From assembly GCA_039583875.1 (NCBI GenBank), contig CM077162.1:114110589-114174588 (forward strand): a stretch of DNA of 64,000 nucleotides, written 5' to 3'. The DNA is from Platanthera guangdongensis. Taxonomy: Eukaryota; Streptophyta; Magnoliopsida; Asparagales; Orchidaceae. The notes beneath the pieces were generated by a model. The model did no database searches. It had not been told where the DNA came from and saw nothing but the letters and a program-made list of their open reading frames with translations. Below, in pieces: positions 36,765 through 49,399 of this stretch (position 1 is the first letter of the stretch; every line of letters starts with the position of its first letter). The position numbers and the translations under genes are program-made.

Positions 36765-39127
36765 ATGGCGCCCAAGCTCGAAGAGAACGTGAACGAAGGA
36801 TATGAACTAGTGCGGCATGCGTTTGATGATGCAGAACCAGAGATCAAGGATGTGGTAACCCTAGTTGCAAACTCAGGGTTAGATTTTCTTGTTTCAGAGC
36901 CAACCAAGATATGTAAGAAAGAAGTTCTGGAATTTCTGAATGGAGCAACCCTAGACGAATCTGGACTCAAGATAAAGTCAAGGGTTCATGGAGAAAAGAT
37001 GAAGGTCTCATCTAAGAGTTTGAGAAAGGTACTAAACCTACCAAGGACTAAGGAAGAAGATGAAGTTTCTGCTTCTAAGACCAGAGAAGCTTTAACATGG
37101 TGTGGACTGGATTCCAAGATGAAAATTGGATCAGTATTCAACAGAAAGGGAATGAACAGCCAAGGAAAATTTCTCTCTGAAATAGTTGAAAAAGTGATCC
37201 TGTGCAAGTCTGGAGGACATGACAGGATTTCAGCATATATGTTCAGTCTTATGACAAGGTTAATCTTCCAACTAAACACTGATTGGTCTGGAGTTGTGTT
37301 TGAGAAGATTAAGGAGAGCCTGAAGAAACCCAATTTGGGTAGGATACTAAGTATTTACTTGGCTGGTAGTATACCAGAAGTAATGAGCCAAGCTGCAGGA
37401 TCAAAGATCAATCACATGAGAAAGATGGACATGAGAATCTTCACAAGATGGGATAGGGTCTTGACCAAGGAATTGCCAACACCTGAGAAGGAAACCCCAC
37501 TAAAGAAAAAGAAGAAGACAGCCCCTGTGGCTCAATATTCCTCTAGTAGCTCTGAAGAGCATGTTGTCTTTACACCAGATGATGAACAAGAAACTGGAAC
37601 TGTTGGAAAGTCTCCAGATAGACAAGAAGCTGCAGACAGGCATTGGGAGCTACCACAGGCTAGCCCTCTTCACCAGGATTCTATCCAGGGGGAGTCTCTA
37701 CTGGTTGAAGAGCCAACTCCTCTAGAAAGTGAAAGAGCTACAAAAACTATTCTTGAGGTAATCACTGAAATCAATCAATTAGATTTCCTTATTGAGAGTG
37801 AAGTTATAACTGACAAGTTATCTGATGTTAATCAGCAACCTCAGATTCATAGTCAACCCCAAGATGTTGTCATGGAAGACACATCTGTTGCAGATCAAGT
37901 AGTGTCTGATCAAGTAGTTGATGAGATCAGAAATTCTCCACCCCATCCTCCACAAGAATTCACCCTAGAAGAGCTATTCCCTGACCTACTCCCAACAGAC
38001 TTTGAGAAAGAAAGTGCAGCTGCTGAGGGGGAGAATGCTCATGTTGAGGGGGAGCAAGTAGTTACTGTTGAGGAAACTACACGAAAGGAACCTGAAGTAC
38101 AGAAGGAGTTACCTCCAAGCCCTAAGGACAGGGTGGATATTGCAAGAACATCTGCTTCTGAGGATGAGGAGGCTGCCAGAGCCAAAAAGAGGAAATTCCA
38201 AGTATTTAAGAGAAGAAGCCAAAATTATAAGAAAGCTCTGCAAACCATTGCACCACAACCTACACCACAGCCAGCACCATCTGTAGATTACAGTTCTCTG
38301 ATGGTTGCAATGCAAAAAAAGCTTGATGAGCAAAGGAAAGCAATAGAAACATATATGGATGATGGACATAAGTCTTTATAATTTGATCTGGCCCAAGACA
38401 TTAAGTCTATTAGATTTGAGATGAATCTAAATAAGAAGGAGATGACTGACTGCTTCCACAAGGGAGGGAATGCAGTAGTCTATCTAGCTACTCATCAGGA
38501 GAAAATCAAAGCTCAAGTGGATGACATTGCACTGAAGCAAGGATATGTTCTGGAGAATCAAATAAGGATGGATGATAATTTAACAGCTTCCCACAATGCC
38601 ATTGTAACTGAATTAAAGAATATAGCAACTGCCCAGAGTGCGGCCCTGACCACTGCCAAAGAAGACTTTGACAAAGCACTGCAAGAGAGCCTAACTGCTG
38701 TCACTTCTGCAATTCAAGATTCTCAGAAGCTGATCACTGAAAAACTCCAAAGGTTGAAACCTTACTTTAAGGATGGAGTAAACTATTTGGATGCCCAAAT
38801 AAGGTTTCAGAAAGATGATCTAAGGGATCACATGGAAAGAGAAGTCATAAAGGGGGAGAGGGTGTTAGTCAAAGCAGGCTCTGATCATGCAAAATGGATT
38901 TCCAATTCCATCAGAGCCACTCTTGGTTATCCTCCTTTATGTGATGATGACAATGTAGCAGAGTTTGGGATTAATCCTGCTTATCTTGGAGGGGAGCAAG
39001 CTGAAGTGGCTCAAGTTATTTACCCTCCACCAGACTTTGATATGGTACAAGCAGATATACAGTCCATGTATAGCCCACCTGAGGGAAAGCAAAATGTCAT
39101 CATAGAGAAAGTGGTTCAGCCTGTGTC
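36765..39127 (+). pseudogene. Element E internal 1 aORF, 3'-truncated and fused to LTR2
   Basis: Starts MAPKLEENVNEGYELVRHAF. The N-terminal domain, acidic EGE-rich linker, basic patch and coiled-coil-like region are as in internal 2. A TAA at 38379 (Gln in internal 2) breaks it, and it reopens to 39119. There the sequence jumps at CTGTGTC into the LTR array, losing about 470 bp that encode the conserved C-terminal block. The frame stays open through the array to 39329, giving a chimeric tail of VSTL/CRH/VDT peptides. An ATG upstream at 36678 lies in the array and is less likely to be the start. Confidence 0.85.
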
Positions 39128-40499
39128 GACACAAGGAGCTGTGTCGACACTCAGCAAGTATCAACACAGAAGACATGTGTCGACACCAAGAAGATGTGTC
39201 GACACTGAACAAGTTCAACACAAGAAGATGTGTCGACACAAAGGAGTTGTGTCGACACTTACAAGAATTCAACTAAGTACTGAAGAACAAGAAGTTGTGT
39301 CGACACACAATATCAGTGTCGACACATGATGAAGAAGCTGTGTCGAGAAGTGAATTCTACAACACAAGGAGTTGTGTCGACACCTTGAAGGCTAGTGTCG
39401 ACACTTAGTCTACTTGTGTCGACACTTGTTTATAAGTGTCGACACTTAAAGACAGACTGTCTCGACACTTTCAGACAGTTAAAAATATTTCAAGAACTGA
39501 CTGGATGACATGACAGCTGCCATTCCAGCCGATCTACTGCAACTGTCGGAGTTGTCAGAAAACTGTTAGGAACCAGATCAGCCGGTCACCATGAAGAAGG
39601 CCTATATATAGGCTTATACTGTCAACAAAAAGACATGATCAATAAATTGAGATTAACAACAAGAGATCAACAATCAAAGAAGAAGATCTAGCTATTCATT
39701 GAAGAATCAAGTGAAGATCTAAGAAGTTGGAGAGAGAGAGCTCCTTCCAAAAAGACAGCCGTTGGAACCAGGCTGTGAATAAGGGTTCAGACCTAGTTCT
39801 GAATCTTAAGTTGCAATGACTGAAGATCAGCTGCAGAGAATCAATCCTATTGTATTCTACATTCAAGAAGCTTTGAAGAAAGCCAAGTGAGGTTGATCTC
39901 AGCAGAGTTCTTCCAAGAACTCATCAAGAACCTGTCAACTCATCTCTCTTTTTCTGAGTTGTAGGTATATACTTTGTATTCTAAATTTCTTGTTGGATCC
40001 TTAGGGATCTGAGTTGTGAGCCTGTAATTATAAAGGCTGAGTGGTAGGGTCTGTGTGCCTGAGTGTAAGAGATCTATTTCTCTGAGTGTAGGCCTGTTGT
40101 GGCTGAGTGTAGGCCTTGTGGCTGAGTGTAGGCCTTGTTGAAGGCTGAGTGTAGGTCTTTGGAGAAGACTGAGTTGTAGGGCCTTGGGCCTGAGCTGTAG
40201 GAACCTGTTTGGGGTTCTGAGTGTAAGATCTGAGGATCTGAGATAGTGGAGGAGTTTGGCCGAATCTAGTACACTACTAGATAGGCGAAGGGGGAAAGTG
40301 GATGTACCCAAATCTTGGGGAACCACTATAAATCTGTGTGTTCACTGTGTGCATGTTTGATTCTGTGATTGCTAAGTGATTGCTGTAAAGAAGTAGTTGT
40401 AACTCTGTGATATAATCTGCAATCTGCCTAAAAAGTTTAAAAAAAGATTTAGTCACCTATTCACCCCCGCCTTTAGGTGATTAGGTACAATTTCTTTCA
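39122..40499 (+). repeat. LTR2 (middle, 5'-truncated LTR) of element E, 1378 bp
   Basis: Corresponds to LTR1 from about 29590 to the end, so the first 674 bp are missing. It retains the last part of the array, the TATA box (39603-39611) and the CA end followed by PBS TGGTATCAGAG at 40502. Its left part shares variants with LTR3, and its right end shares variants with LTR1. Confidence 0.93.
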
Positions 40500-40603
40500 A
40501 GTGGTATCAGAGGGAGGTTACTCAAAAAGGACTTAACTGTCTGAGTAGATCCTGTTGGCAGATTTAGTATAAGTAAAGTGCAGAATCAAGAAAATCAAGA
40601 AAC

Positions 40604-42613
40604 ATGGGTTCAACAGAGAATCATAAGTAACTTGGATCCATGAAGTTGCCCATTTGCAGAAAAGGGATATTTGACATCTAGAAAGAAAGGGTGAGACTGT
40701 TTATGGAAGCCTCAGACCCTAGAATATATATCACAGTTAAAGAAGGGCCATATGTGCCTATGAAGGTATCAGTCTTAGATGCAAATCAGAGAACACCTAA
40801 AGACTTTTCTGAAATGACAAAAGATGAGATTATTCTGGCCACCATGGACAAGAGGGCTCAGAATATCATTGTGAGTGCCATAGATGATGCTACATTTCAG
40901 AACTTAATACACTGTAAGACATCAAAGGAGATGTGAGATACTCTTATAGTGTACATGGAGGGTTCAGAAGAAGTGAGACAGGACAGAAAGTCTTTGTTAA
41001 ACCAAGAATATCAAAGTTTAAGGCAAGGTAGGTCTGATAGCATAACAGAATGCTATAAGAAATTCTATAGGATTGTCAATGAGCTAATGTCCTATGGAAG
41101 AGAATTCAGCAATTATGAGCTGAATGATAAGTTCTTGAGGTCCCTAACAAAGGATTGGGACACCAAGATCTGTGCCATATGGGAAATGGCCAAGTTAGCA
41201 GACATCCCTCCTCCAACGTTGTTTGGAAAACTGCTATCCTATGAAATGCAGTTGATGGTAAGGAAGGAGGAGGAGAAGACTAAAAGAAGTGAGCACAAAG
41301 AAAGAGCAGTGGCATTCAAAACAGAAGCCACCAAGAAATACAAAAGTAAGTCTCCATCTCCACCTCCAAAGGTTGCTGAGACTGAGTCAGATGAATCAGA
41401 AAGCAGGAATTTTGAGAGCTGTGAGAGTGATGAGGACTTTGTAGCTTTCACAAGACACTTTCAGAAGTTCCTAAAGAAGAAACAGTGGAGGACTAAGCCA
41501 TCCACAACACAGAGGTCATCAAAGAATGACATAAGAAAACCCAAGTCAAATAGAACTTCATCTTCAATGATAGTTTGTTATTGTTGTAACAAACAAGAAC
41601 ATGTTATTGCTGACTGTCCAGAGAAAAGGAAAGAGTCTAATGATAAGAAGAAGACTCAATTCAAGTGCAAGAAGGAAAGGTCCTTTGTTGCCAAGAAGGA
41701 CAAAGGCCTGTCAGACATGTCTTCTTCAGAAAATGAGTCAGAAGCTGAAGCTTACATATGACTGTTTGCTGGAGAAGAGGAAGAGGAGTTCATCCAGTTA
41801 ATGAACTCTATATATGAGCAAGAGGACACTCAGTGCCAAGGACTGATGGCCTTAACAGAAGGTGACAAAATCCAGGATCAGCCTGGACCTAGTAAGGTAC
41901 AAAATTGTTCTTTAAGTTCAATTTCTAGTGATAGTTCAGATTCAGTTACATCAGCATCAAGTGATGCTAGTGGTTCTGAATCTGAAGGGGATGTTCATCA
42001 GTTGATTGATGAATATAGAGTTCTGTTGCAAGCATTTAAGAAAAGCAAAACCTTGGCCAAGAGTCAGGCTAAGGAGATTGCAAGTCTTAAAGATGCTGCA
42101 ACTGATTTTGAGAAGCTGATTGATCAAAAGTTAAATGAAATAGCCAGACTGAAAAACATAACTGTTATTCAGATGGGGGCTATAACATTTAAGAATGATC
42201 AAATCAGAAATCTGGAGATTAGTCTTCAGAAGGAGAGAGACATTGTTGCAAGGTTTTCTAAACCAAAGTCTGTTCTACCCTTGATAGATGAATTTGTTCA
42301 TCAAAAAGGTAAAACTGGATTAGGGTTTACTAAACCTGCTAGGACTGTTCAGTCCAAGTCTAAGGGCAAAGCCCCAGTACTCAACAAGCCTGCTGTAGAT
42401 AGAACAGCTAGGGTTGTACCTAAGCAAAGGTACAATAGATTTGAGTGCTGGTGCTGTGGCAAGGTAGGCCACTTTGCCATAGACTGTTGGCATAATTCTA
42501 ATGCCAAGGTGAGTAGCAAACTGCCTGTTGGAAGATCTGCAGGTAGCTTTGTTAAGAGGCAAACTAACCAGCACCAAGGACCCATGAATTCTTTGGGTTC
42601 TAAGGTCAACTAA
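40604..42613 (+). pseudogene. gag: Element E internal 2 gag
   Basis: ATGGGTTC at 40604 and 669 codons to TAA at 42611, the same length as internal 1 with no net frameshift. Nonsense codons: TAA at 40628 (Glu), TAG at 40679 (Trp, shared with internal 1), TGA at 40934 (Trp) and TGA at 41759 (Arg). The first knuckle has the Gly-to-Glu change also found in internal 1 (CYCCNKQEHVIADC). The second knuckle is intact. Capsid-like N-terminus, acidic Ser-rich middle and coiled-coil segment are as in A. Confidence 0.92.
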
Positions 42614-45600
42614 TCTGTTTTGCAGGTGAGTCCAAGTGGCCATGTCCCAATATGGTACTTGGATAGTGGATGTTCCAGGCACATGACTGGAACTAGGGGA
42701 TTGCTAAAGGACTACACACCAATCAAGGATGGTCCTAAAGTCACCTTTGGTGGTTCTGAAAAAGGAATCATCAAGGGTTTTGGTAACATTTCTAGCACCC
42801 ATATTACAATTACTCAAGTGGCTTATGTTAAAGGTTTGAAACATAACCTTATTAGTATAAGTCAATTGAGTGATTTAGGATATGACATCTCATTTGTCAA
42901 AGATGGTTGTCATATCAGGAGGTCAAATGATCAAGAGATCATTTTGACAGGTTATAGAAAGAGAAATGTCTATTGCCTAGACATTATGTGTGAGACCAAT
43001 GGTTCTCTAGTGTGTCTTGTAGCTGATGAGAAAGTCTCTCATTGTGTCAAATGGCACAAGAGGCTAGCCCATCTTAACTACAAGACAATTGGCCAACTCT
43101 ATAGCAAAGAGTTAGTGAGGAATGGTCCTCAGGTTAAGTGTATTAAAGATGGAATATGTTCAGCTTGTCAAAAGGGCAAGCAGACTAGATCCACCTTTAA
43201 TAGCATTGAAAATAAAGATGCTGTGAGGTGCTTATACCTTTTGCATATGGATCTCTTTGGTCCTATGCCAGTTCAAAGCCTAGGTAGGAAGGTCTACACA
43301 TTTGTGGTTGTAGATGACTACTCAAGGTTTTCCTGGGTGTTCTTCCTTAGACAGAAGTCTGAAACACCTAGTATCTTCTATAGCTTTGTCAAACAAATTC
43401 ATAATGAGTTAGACAGTATAGTGGTCAAAATAAGAAGTGACCATGGTACTGAATTCCAATCTGATAGTATGACAAAACTATGTGAAGAATTTGGGATATT
43501 TCAGGAATTTTCTTCACCAAGAACACCTCAACAAAATGACATTACTGAGAGGTAAAATAGAACCTTGATTGAGGCAGGTAGGACCCTATTAAGTGATACA
43601 TCTCTCCCAGAATATTTCTGGGCTGAGGCAGTTAATACTGCATGCCATGTAATTAATAGGGCTACCATTACTAAAAGCCACAATAAGACCCCCTATGAGA
43701 TTGTGAAAGGCAGAAAACCAAATCTATCCTATTTCAGGATCTTTGGTTATAAGTGCTTTGTACTTAACAATGGAAAGTCTTACTTGACTAAGTTTGCTGC
43801 CAAATCCCAAGAGGGGATCTTTGTTGGGTACAGCAACAATAGTAAGGCTTATAGAGTCTACAACTTGACTACTCCAGTTGTAGAAGAGTCAGTACATGTA
43901 GTATTTGATGAAGCTAGACTTATTAATAATGAGTTGTCTAGAAGTATTTGCAGCTCCACAGGTGTGACTAAGAAGATGGACAAGCTCACTATTGAAGAAG
44001 GATCTACTACAAGTCAACATGTAGATGATAGTGGCTGTTGTTCAGGGGGAGTACTATAGGTACCTAATACAGAAGAAGACCAAGGAGTGCAGCAAGTTGA
44101 AGAAGCTGAAGGAGTTCAACCTGAAGTCAGGCTGCCTCCAGCTAATAGACATCTAAGAGATCATCCAGCAGATCAAATCATTGGTGATCTAAGACAAGGG
44201 GTACAAACAAGGAGCAAAAATCTAAATGCAGTACTCTACTCCAGTTTTCTATCCCAAGTAGAGCCAAAGAAGTTTGAAGAAGCCATCCTAGACCCTCATT
44301 GGATTGAGGCAATGCAAGAGGAGTTGAATCAGTTCAAGAGATGCAAAGTCTGGGAGCTTGTTCCTAAACCAAAAGACCACAACATAATTGGAACCAAGTG
44401 GATCTTTAGGAACAAGATGGATGAACATGGAGTGATTATTAAGAACAAAGCAAGACTGGTTGCTAAGGGATATAGGCAGGAAGAAGGTATTGACTTTAAT
44501 CAAACCTTTGCTCCAGTAGCCAGACTGGAGGCAATAAGGATGTTCTTGGCCTATGTAACCTATCAAGGTTTTAAAGTATACCAAATGGATGTTAAGTCAG
44601 CCTTTTTGAATGGTAATCTGAAGGAAGAGGTCTATGTGGAACAACCATCAGGTTTTGTTGATTCAACTCAACCTAATTATGTCTATAGACTTAGGAAGGC
44701 TTTGTATGGGTTAAAACAAGCCCCTAGGGCTTGGTATAAAACCCTGTCTAGTTTCCTCATTGAGAATAAATTCACAAGGGGGAAAATAGACAAGACTCTA
44801 TTCCTTAAGGAATCCAGAGGCAAGATCATACTAGTCCAAATATATGTAGATGACATCATATTTGGGTCTATTGAAAGTAGTCTTTGCAAAAAGTTTGCAA
44901 AACTTATGCAAGGATAATTTGAGATGAGCAGTATGGGGGAACTTAAGTTCTTCTTGGGTCTCCAAGTTAGACAAACTGAGAATGGTTTATCCATATGTCA
45001 GTCTAAGTTCACCCTAGAACTGATAAGGAAGTATGGTATGGATTCATCCAGTACCATGAAAACTCCTATGGGGTCAAGTATGTCTCTTAGCAAAGATGAT
45101 GCAGGGAAACCTGTAGATGAGACTTTGTATAGAGGGATAGTTGGCTCCATTCTATATTTGACTGCAAGTAGGCCAGATATCATGTATGCTACATGTGTCT
45201 GTGCTAGGTACCAAGCATGCCCTAAAGAGTCTCATTTGACAGCAGTCAAAAGAATACTGAGATATCTTAAGGGCACTCCTTATCTAGGCCTTTGATACCC
45301 TAGGAATGGAGACTTTGAACTGACAGGTTATTCAGATGCAGATTTTGCACGCTGCAAGGAAGATAGAAAAAGTACAACTGGAACCTATCAATTCCTAGGT
45401 GGAACACTGATATCATGGAGTAGCAAGAAGCAAACAAGTGTGGCTATCTCCACAGCAGAATCAGAGTATGTGGCTGCAGGAAGTTGCTGTGCTCAACTTC
45501 TATGGATACAACATCAGCTTGAGGATTATGGTATTCAAGTAAGTAGAACACCACTGTTTTGTGATTCTACTAGTGCTATATCTATTGCAAACAATCCTAT

Positions 45601-45787
45601 TTCCCATAGAAGAACTAAACACATTGAAATAAAATATCATTTTCTAAGGGAACATGTAGAAAAAGAAGATATTTCACTGAAGTATGTTAATACAGATAAT
45701 CAACTATCTGACATGTATACTAAGCCACTAGAAGAAAGCAAATTCAATAGGTTTAAAATTGAATTAGGTATGATAAACTTAGAATAA
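42614..45787 (+). pseudogene. pol: Element E internal 2 pol (PR-INT-RT-RNase H)
   Basis: In frame with gag from end to end (1728 codons from 40604 to 45787). Damage is by nonsense only: TAA at 43553 just after the integrase Glu motif (TERxNRTL), TAG at 44057, TAA at 44915 (shared with internal 1) and TGA near 45293 (Trp). Protease [10 protein letters not shown], integrase HMDLFGPM and [19 protein letters not shown] and RNase H motifs are all readable. An internal change Gly-Ile-Ala to Asp-Ile-Thr sits beside the catalytic Glu. Confidence 0.93.
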
Positions 45788-46294
45788 GTTTATAGAAATG
45801 GCTAAGTAAAATAGTGTCGACACACAGAGTTGTCTGTGTCGAGACAGAGAATTAGTGTCGACACTTCAGAGAAAAGGTGTCGACACATCTAGGAAGTTGG
45901 TGTCGACACTTCAGAGAATTAGTGTCGACACATGCCGTGTAGGTGTCAACACATTCAAGTTGGTGTCGACACTTAAGATTTACACAAAATTAAGCAAGTA
46001 AAGTCTCGACTAAGTGTCGAGTTAAGTGGTGTCGACACATAAACAAGTGTCGACACATATCTTCTGTCGACTATACTTGTGTCGACACATAGTTGTCGAG
46101 ACATTATAAGTCTGTGTCGACACTTTTCAACAGTGTCGACACAATTTGAGTTTGTTGACGCGCCTTTTCATCTTCAATCCTAGAAAGGTATAAATAGGGT
46201 TTCAACATTGTCTGTCGACACGCTCACCAAAGTTTCGAGACCAAACTTGTGTGTCGACACCTCTCTTCTCTCAATTCAAATTCTTCAAACCCTA
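45788..46294 (+). promoter_or_regulatory. Element E internal 2 spacer: GTGTCGACAC array plus TATA box before aORF
   Basis: Nearly identical to the internal 1 spacer. The array begins at 45814, TATAAATAG is at 46189-46197 and the aORF ATG is at 46295 (106 bp from the TATA start). The spacing between TATA and ATG is the same in both E copies and 108 bp in A. Confidence 0.7.
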
Positions 46295-49129
46295 ATGGCG
46301 CCCAAGCTCGAAGAGAACGTGAATGAAGGATATGAACTGGTGCGGCATGCGTTTGATGACTCAGAACCAGAGATCAAGGATGTGGTAACCCTAGTTGCAA
46401 ACTCAGGGTTAGATTTTCTTGTTTCAGAGCCAACCAAGATATGTAAGAAAGAAGTTCTAGAATTTCTGAATGGAGCAACCCTAGACGAATCTGGACTCAA
46501 GATAAAGTCAATGGTTCATGGAGAAAAGGTGAAGGTCTCATCTAAGAGTTTGAGAAAGATACTAAACCTACCAAGGACTAAGGAAGAAGATGAAGTTTCT
46601 GCTTCTAAGACCAGAGAAGCTTTAACATGGTGTGGACTGGATTCCAAGATGAAAATTGGATCAATATTCAACAGAAAGGGAATGAACAACCAAGGAAAAT
46701 TTCTCTCTGAAATAGTTGGAAAAGTGATCCTGTGTAAGTCTGGAGGACATGACATGATTTCAGCATATATGTTCAGTCTTATGACAAGGTTAATCTTCCA
46801 ACTAAACACTGATTGGTCTGTAGTTGTGTTTGAGAAGATTAAGGAGAGCCTGAAGAAACCCAATTTGGGTAGGATACTAAGTCTTTACTTGGCTGGTAGT
46901 ATAGCAGAAGTAATGAGCCAAGCTGCAGGATCAAAGATCAATCACATGAGGAAGATGGACATGAGAATCTTCACAAGATAGGATAGGGTCTTGACCAAGG
47001 AATTGCTAACACCTGAGAAGGAAACCCCACTAAAGAAAAAGAAGAAGACAGCCCCTGTGGCTCAAGATTCCTCTAGTAGCTCTGAAGAGCATGTTGTCTT
47101 TACACCAGATGATGAACAAGAAACTGGAACTGTTGGAAAGTCTCCAGATAGACAAGAAGCTGCAGACAGGCAGGGGGAGCTACCACAGGCTAGCCCTCTT
47201 CACCAGGATTCTATCCAGGGGGAGTCTCTACTGGTTGAAGAGCCAACTCCTCTAGAAAGTGAAAGAGCTACATAAACTATTCTTGAGGTAATCACTGAAA
47301 TCAATCAATTAGATTTCCTTATTGAGAGTGAAGTTATAACTGACAAGTTATCTGATGTTAATCAGCAACCTCAGATTCATAGTCAACCCCAAGATGTTAT
47401 CATGGAAGACACATCTGTTGCAGATCAAGTAGTGTCTGATCAAGTAGTTGATGAGATCAGAAATTCTCCACCCCATCCTCCATAAGAATTCACCCTAGAA
47501 GAGCTATTCCCTGACCTACTCCCAACAGACTTTGAGAAAGAAAGTGCAGCTGCTGAGGGGGAGAATGCTCATGTTGAGGGGGAGCAAGTAGTTACTGTTG
47601 AGGAAACTACAAGGAAGGAACCTGAAGTACAGAAGGAGTTACCTCCAAGCCCTAAGGACAGGGTGGATATTGCAAGCACATCTGCTTCTAAGGATGAGGA
47701 GGCTACCAGAGCCAAAAAGAGGAAATTCCAAGTATTTAAGAGAAGAAGCCAAAATTATAAGAAAGCTCTGCAAACCATTGCACCACAGCCTACATCACAG
47801 CCAGAACCATCTATAGATTACAGTTCTCTGATGGTTGCAATGCAAATAAAGCTTGATGAGCAAAGGAAAGCAATAGAAATATATATGGATGAGGGACATA
47901 AGTCTTTACAATTTGATCCGGCCCAAGACATTAAGTCTATTAGATTTGAGATGAATCTAAATAAGAAGGAGATGACTGACTGCTTCCACAAGGGAGGGAA
48001 TGCAGTAGTCTATCTAGCTACTCATCAGGAGAAAATCAAAGCTCAAGTGGATGACATTGCACTGAAGTAAGGATATGTTCTGGAGAATCAAATAAGGATG
48101 AATGATAATTTAACAGCTTCCCACAATGTCATTGTAACTGAATTAAAGAATATAGCAACTGCCCAGAATGCGGCCCCGACCACTGCCAAAGAAGACTTTG
48201 ACAAAGCACTGCAAGAGAGCCTAACTGCTGTCACTTCTGCAATTCAAGATTCTCAGAAGCTGATCACTGAAAAACTCCAAAGGTTGAAACCTTACTTTAA
48301 GGATGGAGTAAACTATTTGGATGCCCAAATAAGGTTTCAAAAAGATGATCTAAGGGATCACATGGAAAGAGAAGTCATAAAGGGGGAGAGGGTGTTAGTC
48401 AAAGCAGGCTCTGATCATGCAAAATGGATTTCCAATTCCATCAGAGCCACTCTTGGTTATCCTCCTTTATGTGATGATGACAATGTAGCAGAGTCTGGGA
48501 TTAATCCTGCTTATCTTGAAGGGGAGCAAGCTGAAGTGGCTCAAGTTATTTACCCTCCACCAGACTTTGATATGGTACAAGCAGATATACAGTACATGTA
48601 TAGCCCACCTGAGGGAAAGCAAAATGTCATCATAGAGAAAGTGGTTCAACCTGTGTCAGAGGCCATAATGAAAGTACAAGAAGCCTTGTTGCTGAAGGAA
48701 CAAGAGACTCAGTTGTCTAAGAAGAGGTTCAGAGAGCAAGATGAACAAAGGCCTGATTTTGAACAGTGGAGCCCCACTTCAAGGAATATTATCTTAACTG
48801 CATGGAAGGCTGCCAAAGACAATATTCAAGATAGAAACAAGTGGTTTTCTGAACGGGAGTGGAGGAAGCATGAGACCAGACAAGAAGCCATTGTGCAATA
48901 CAGAAGAAAGGCTAAGATGGGAAAGCTACCTCCTACTACCCAGGAGCCTAGCAAGTACTTTCCTAAGCCTTATCATTACTTTGAGAGACAAAAGATCAAA
49001 GCTGAAGAGCTAAAGAAAAAGGATCTTAAAGGCAAGAAGCCTGCTGCTGCTAAAGATGCTGAAGCCCCTGTGCAAGCAAAGATACAGTCTGGGAAGGGCA
49101 TAGTTATCAAGGAGGCTGAACAGAAATAG
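46295..49129 (+). pseudogene. Element E internal 2 aORF, full length
   Basis: 944 codons from ATGGCG (46295) to TAG (49127), one frame throughout. Residues 1 to about 250 are the conserved globular domain. About 250-470 are an acidic, Pro/Gln/Glu-rich linker, and about 470-500 a Lys/Arg-rich, possibly nuclear-localising patch (KKRKFQVFKRRSQNYKK). About 520-700 are coiled-coil-like, with a conserved block CFHKGGNAVVYLATHQ. The C-terminus has the FEQWSPTSRNIILTAWK block and a Lys-rich end. No hydrophobic membrane span or signal peptide is visible. Stops: TAG at 46978, TAA at 47273, TAA at 47483 and TAA at 48068. The role is unknown. The term env-like rests on position only. Confidence 0.85.
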
Positions 49130-49399
49130 AATAGAATTTATCTTTAGTTTACAACTGTAATCTTTTGATTTTAAACACTGTAAATTTTTGTATAATGAAT
49201 ATGACATTGTTAGAACAATGTGATGTGTGAAAAATCTATTACATAATTATTCTGAGATATCTGTGTATACATGTTTTGTTTTAATACATGTTTATGTTTT
49301 CCCTGTTTGCATAATCCTGTTTTACATCATACTGTAATTTTGTTATGTATGGTGTATATCATTGACTAAGGGTTATGACTTCTCCAAATAGGGAGAGAT
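49130..49399 (+). other. Element E 3' tail and polypurine tract
   Basis: AT-rich non-coding sequence ends with CCAAATAGGGAGAGAT directly before LTR3. It matches the tail of element A and is missing from internal 1. Confidence 0.8.
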
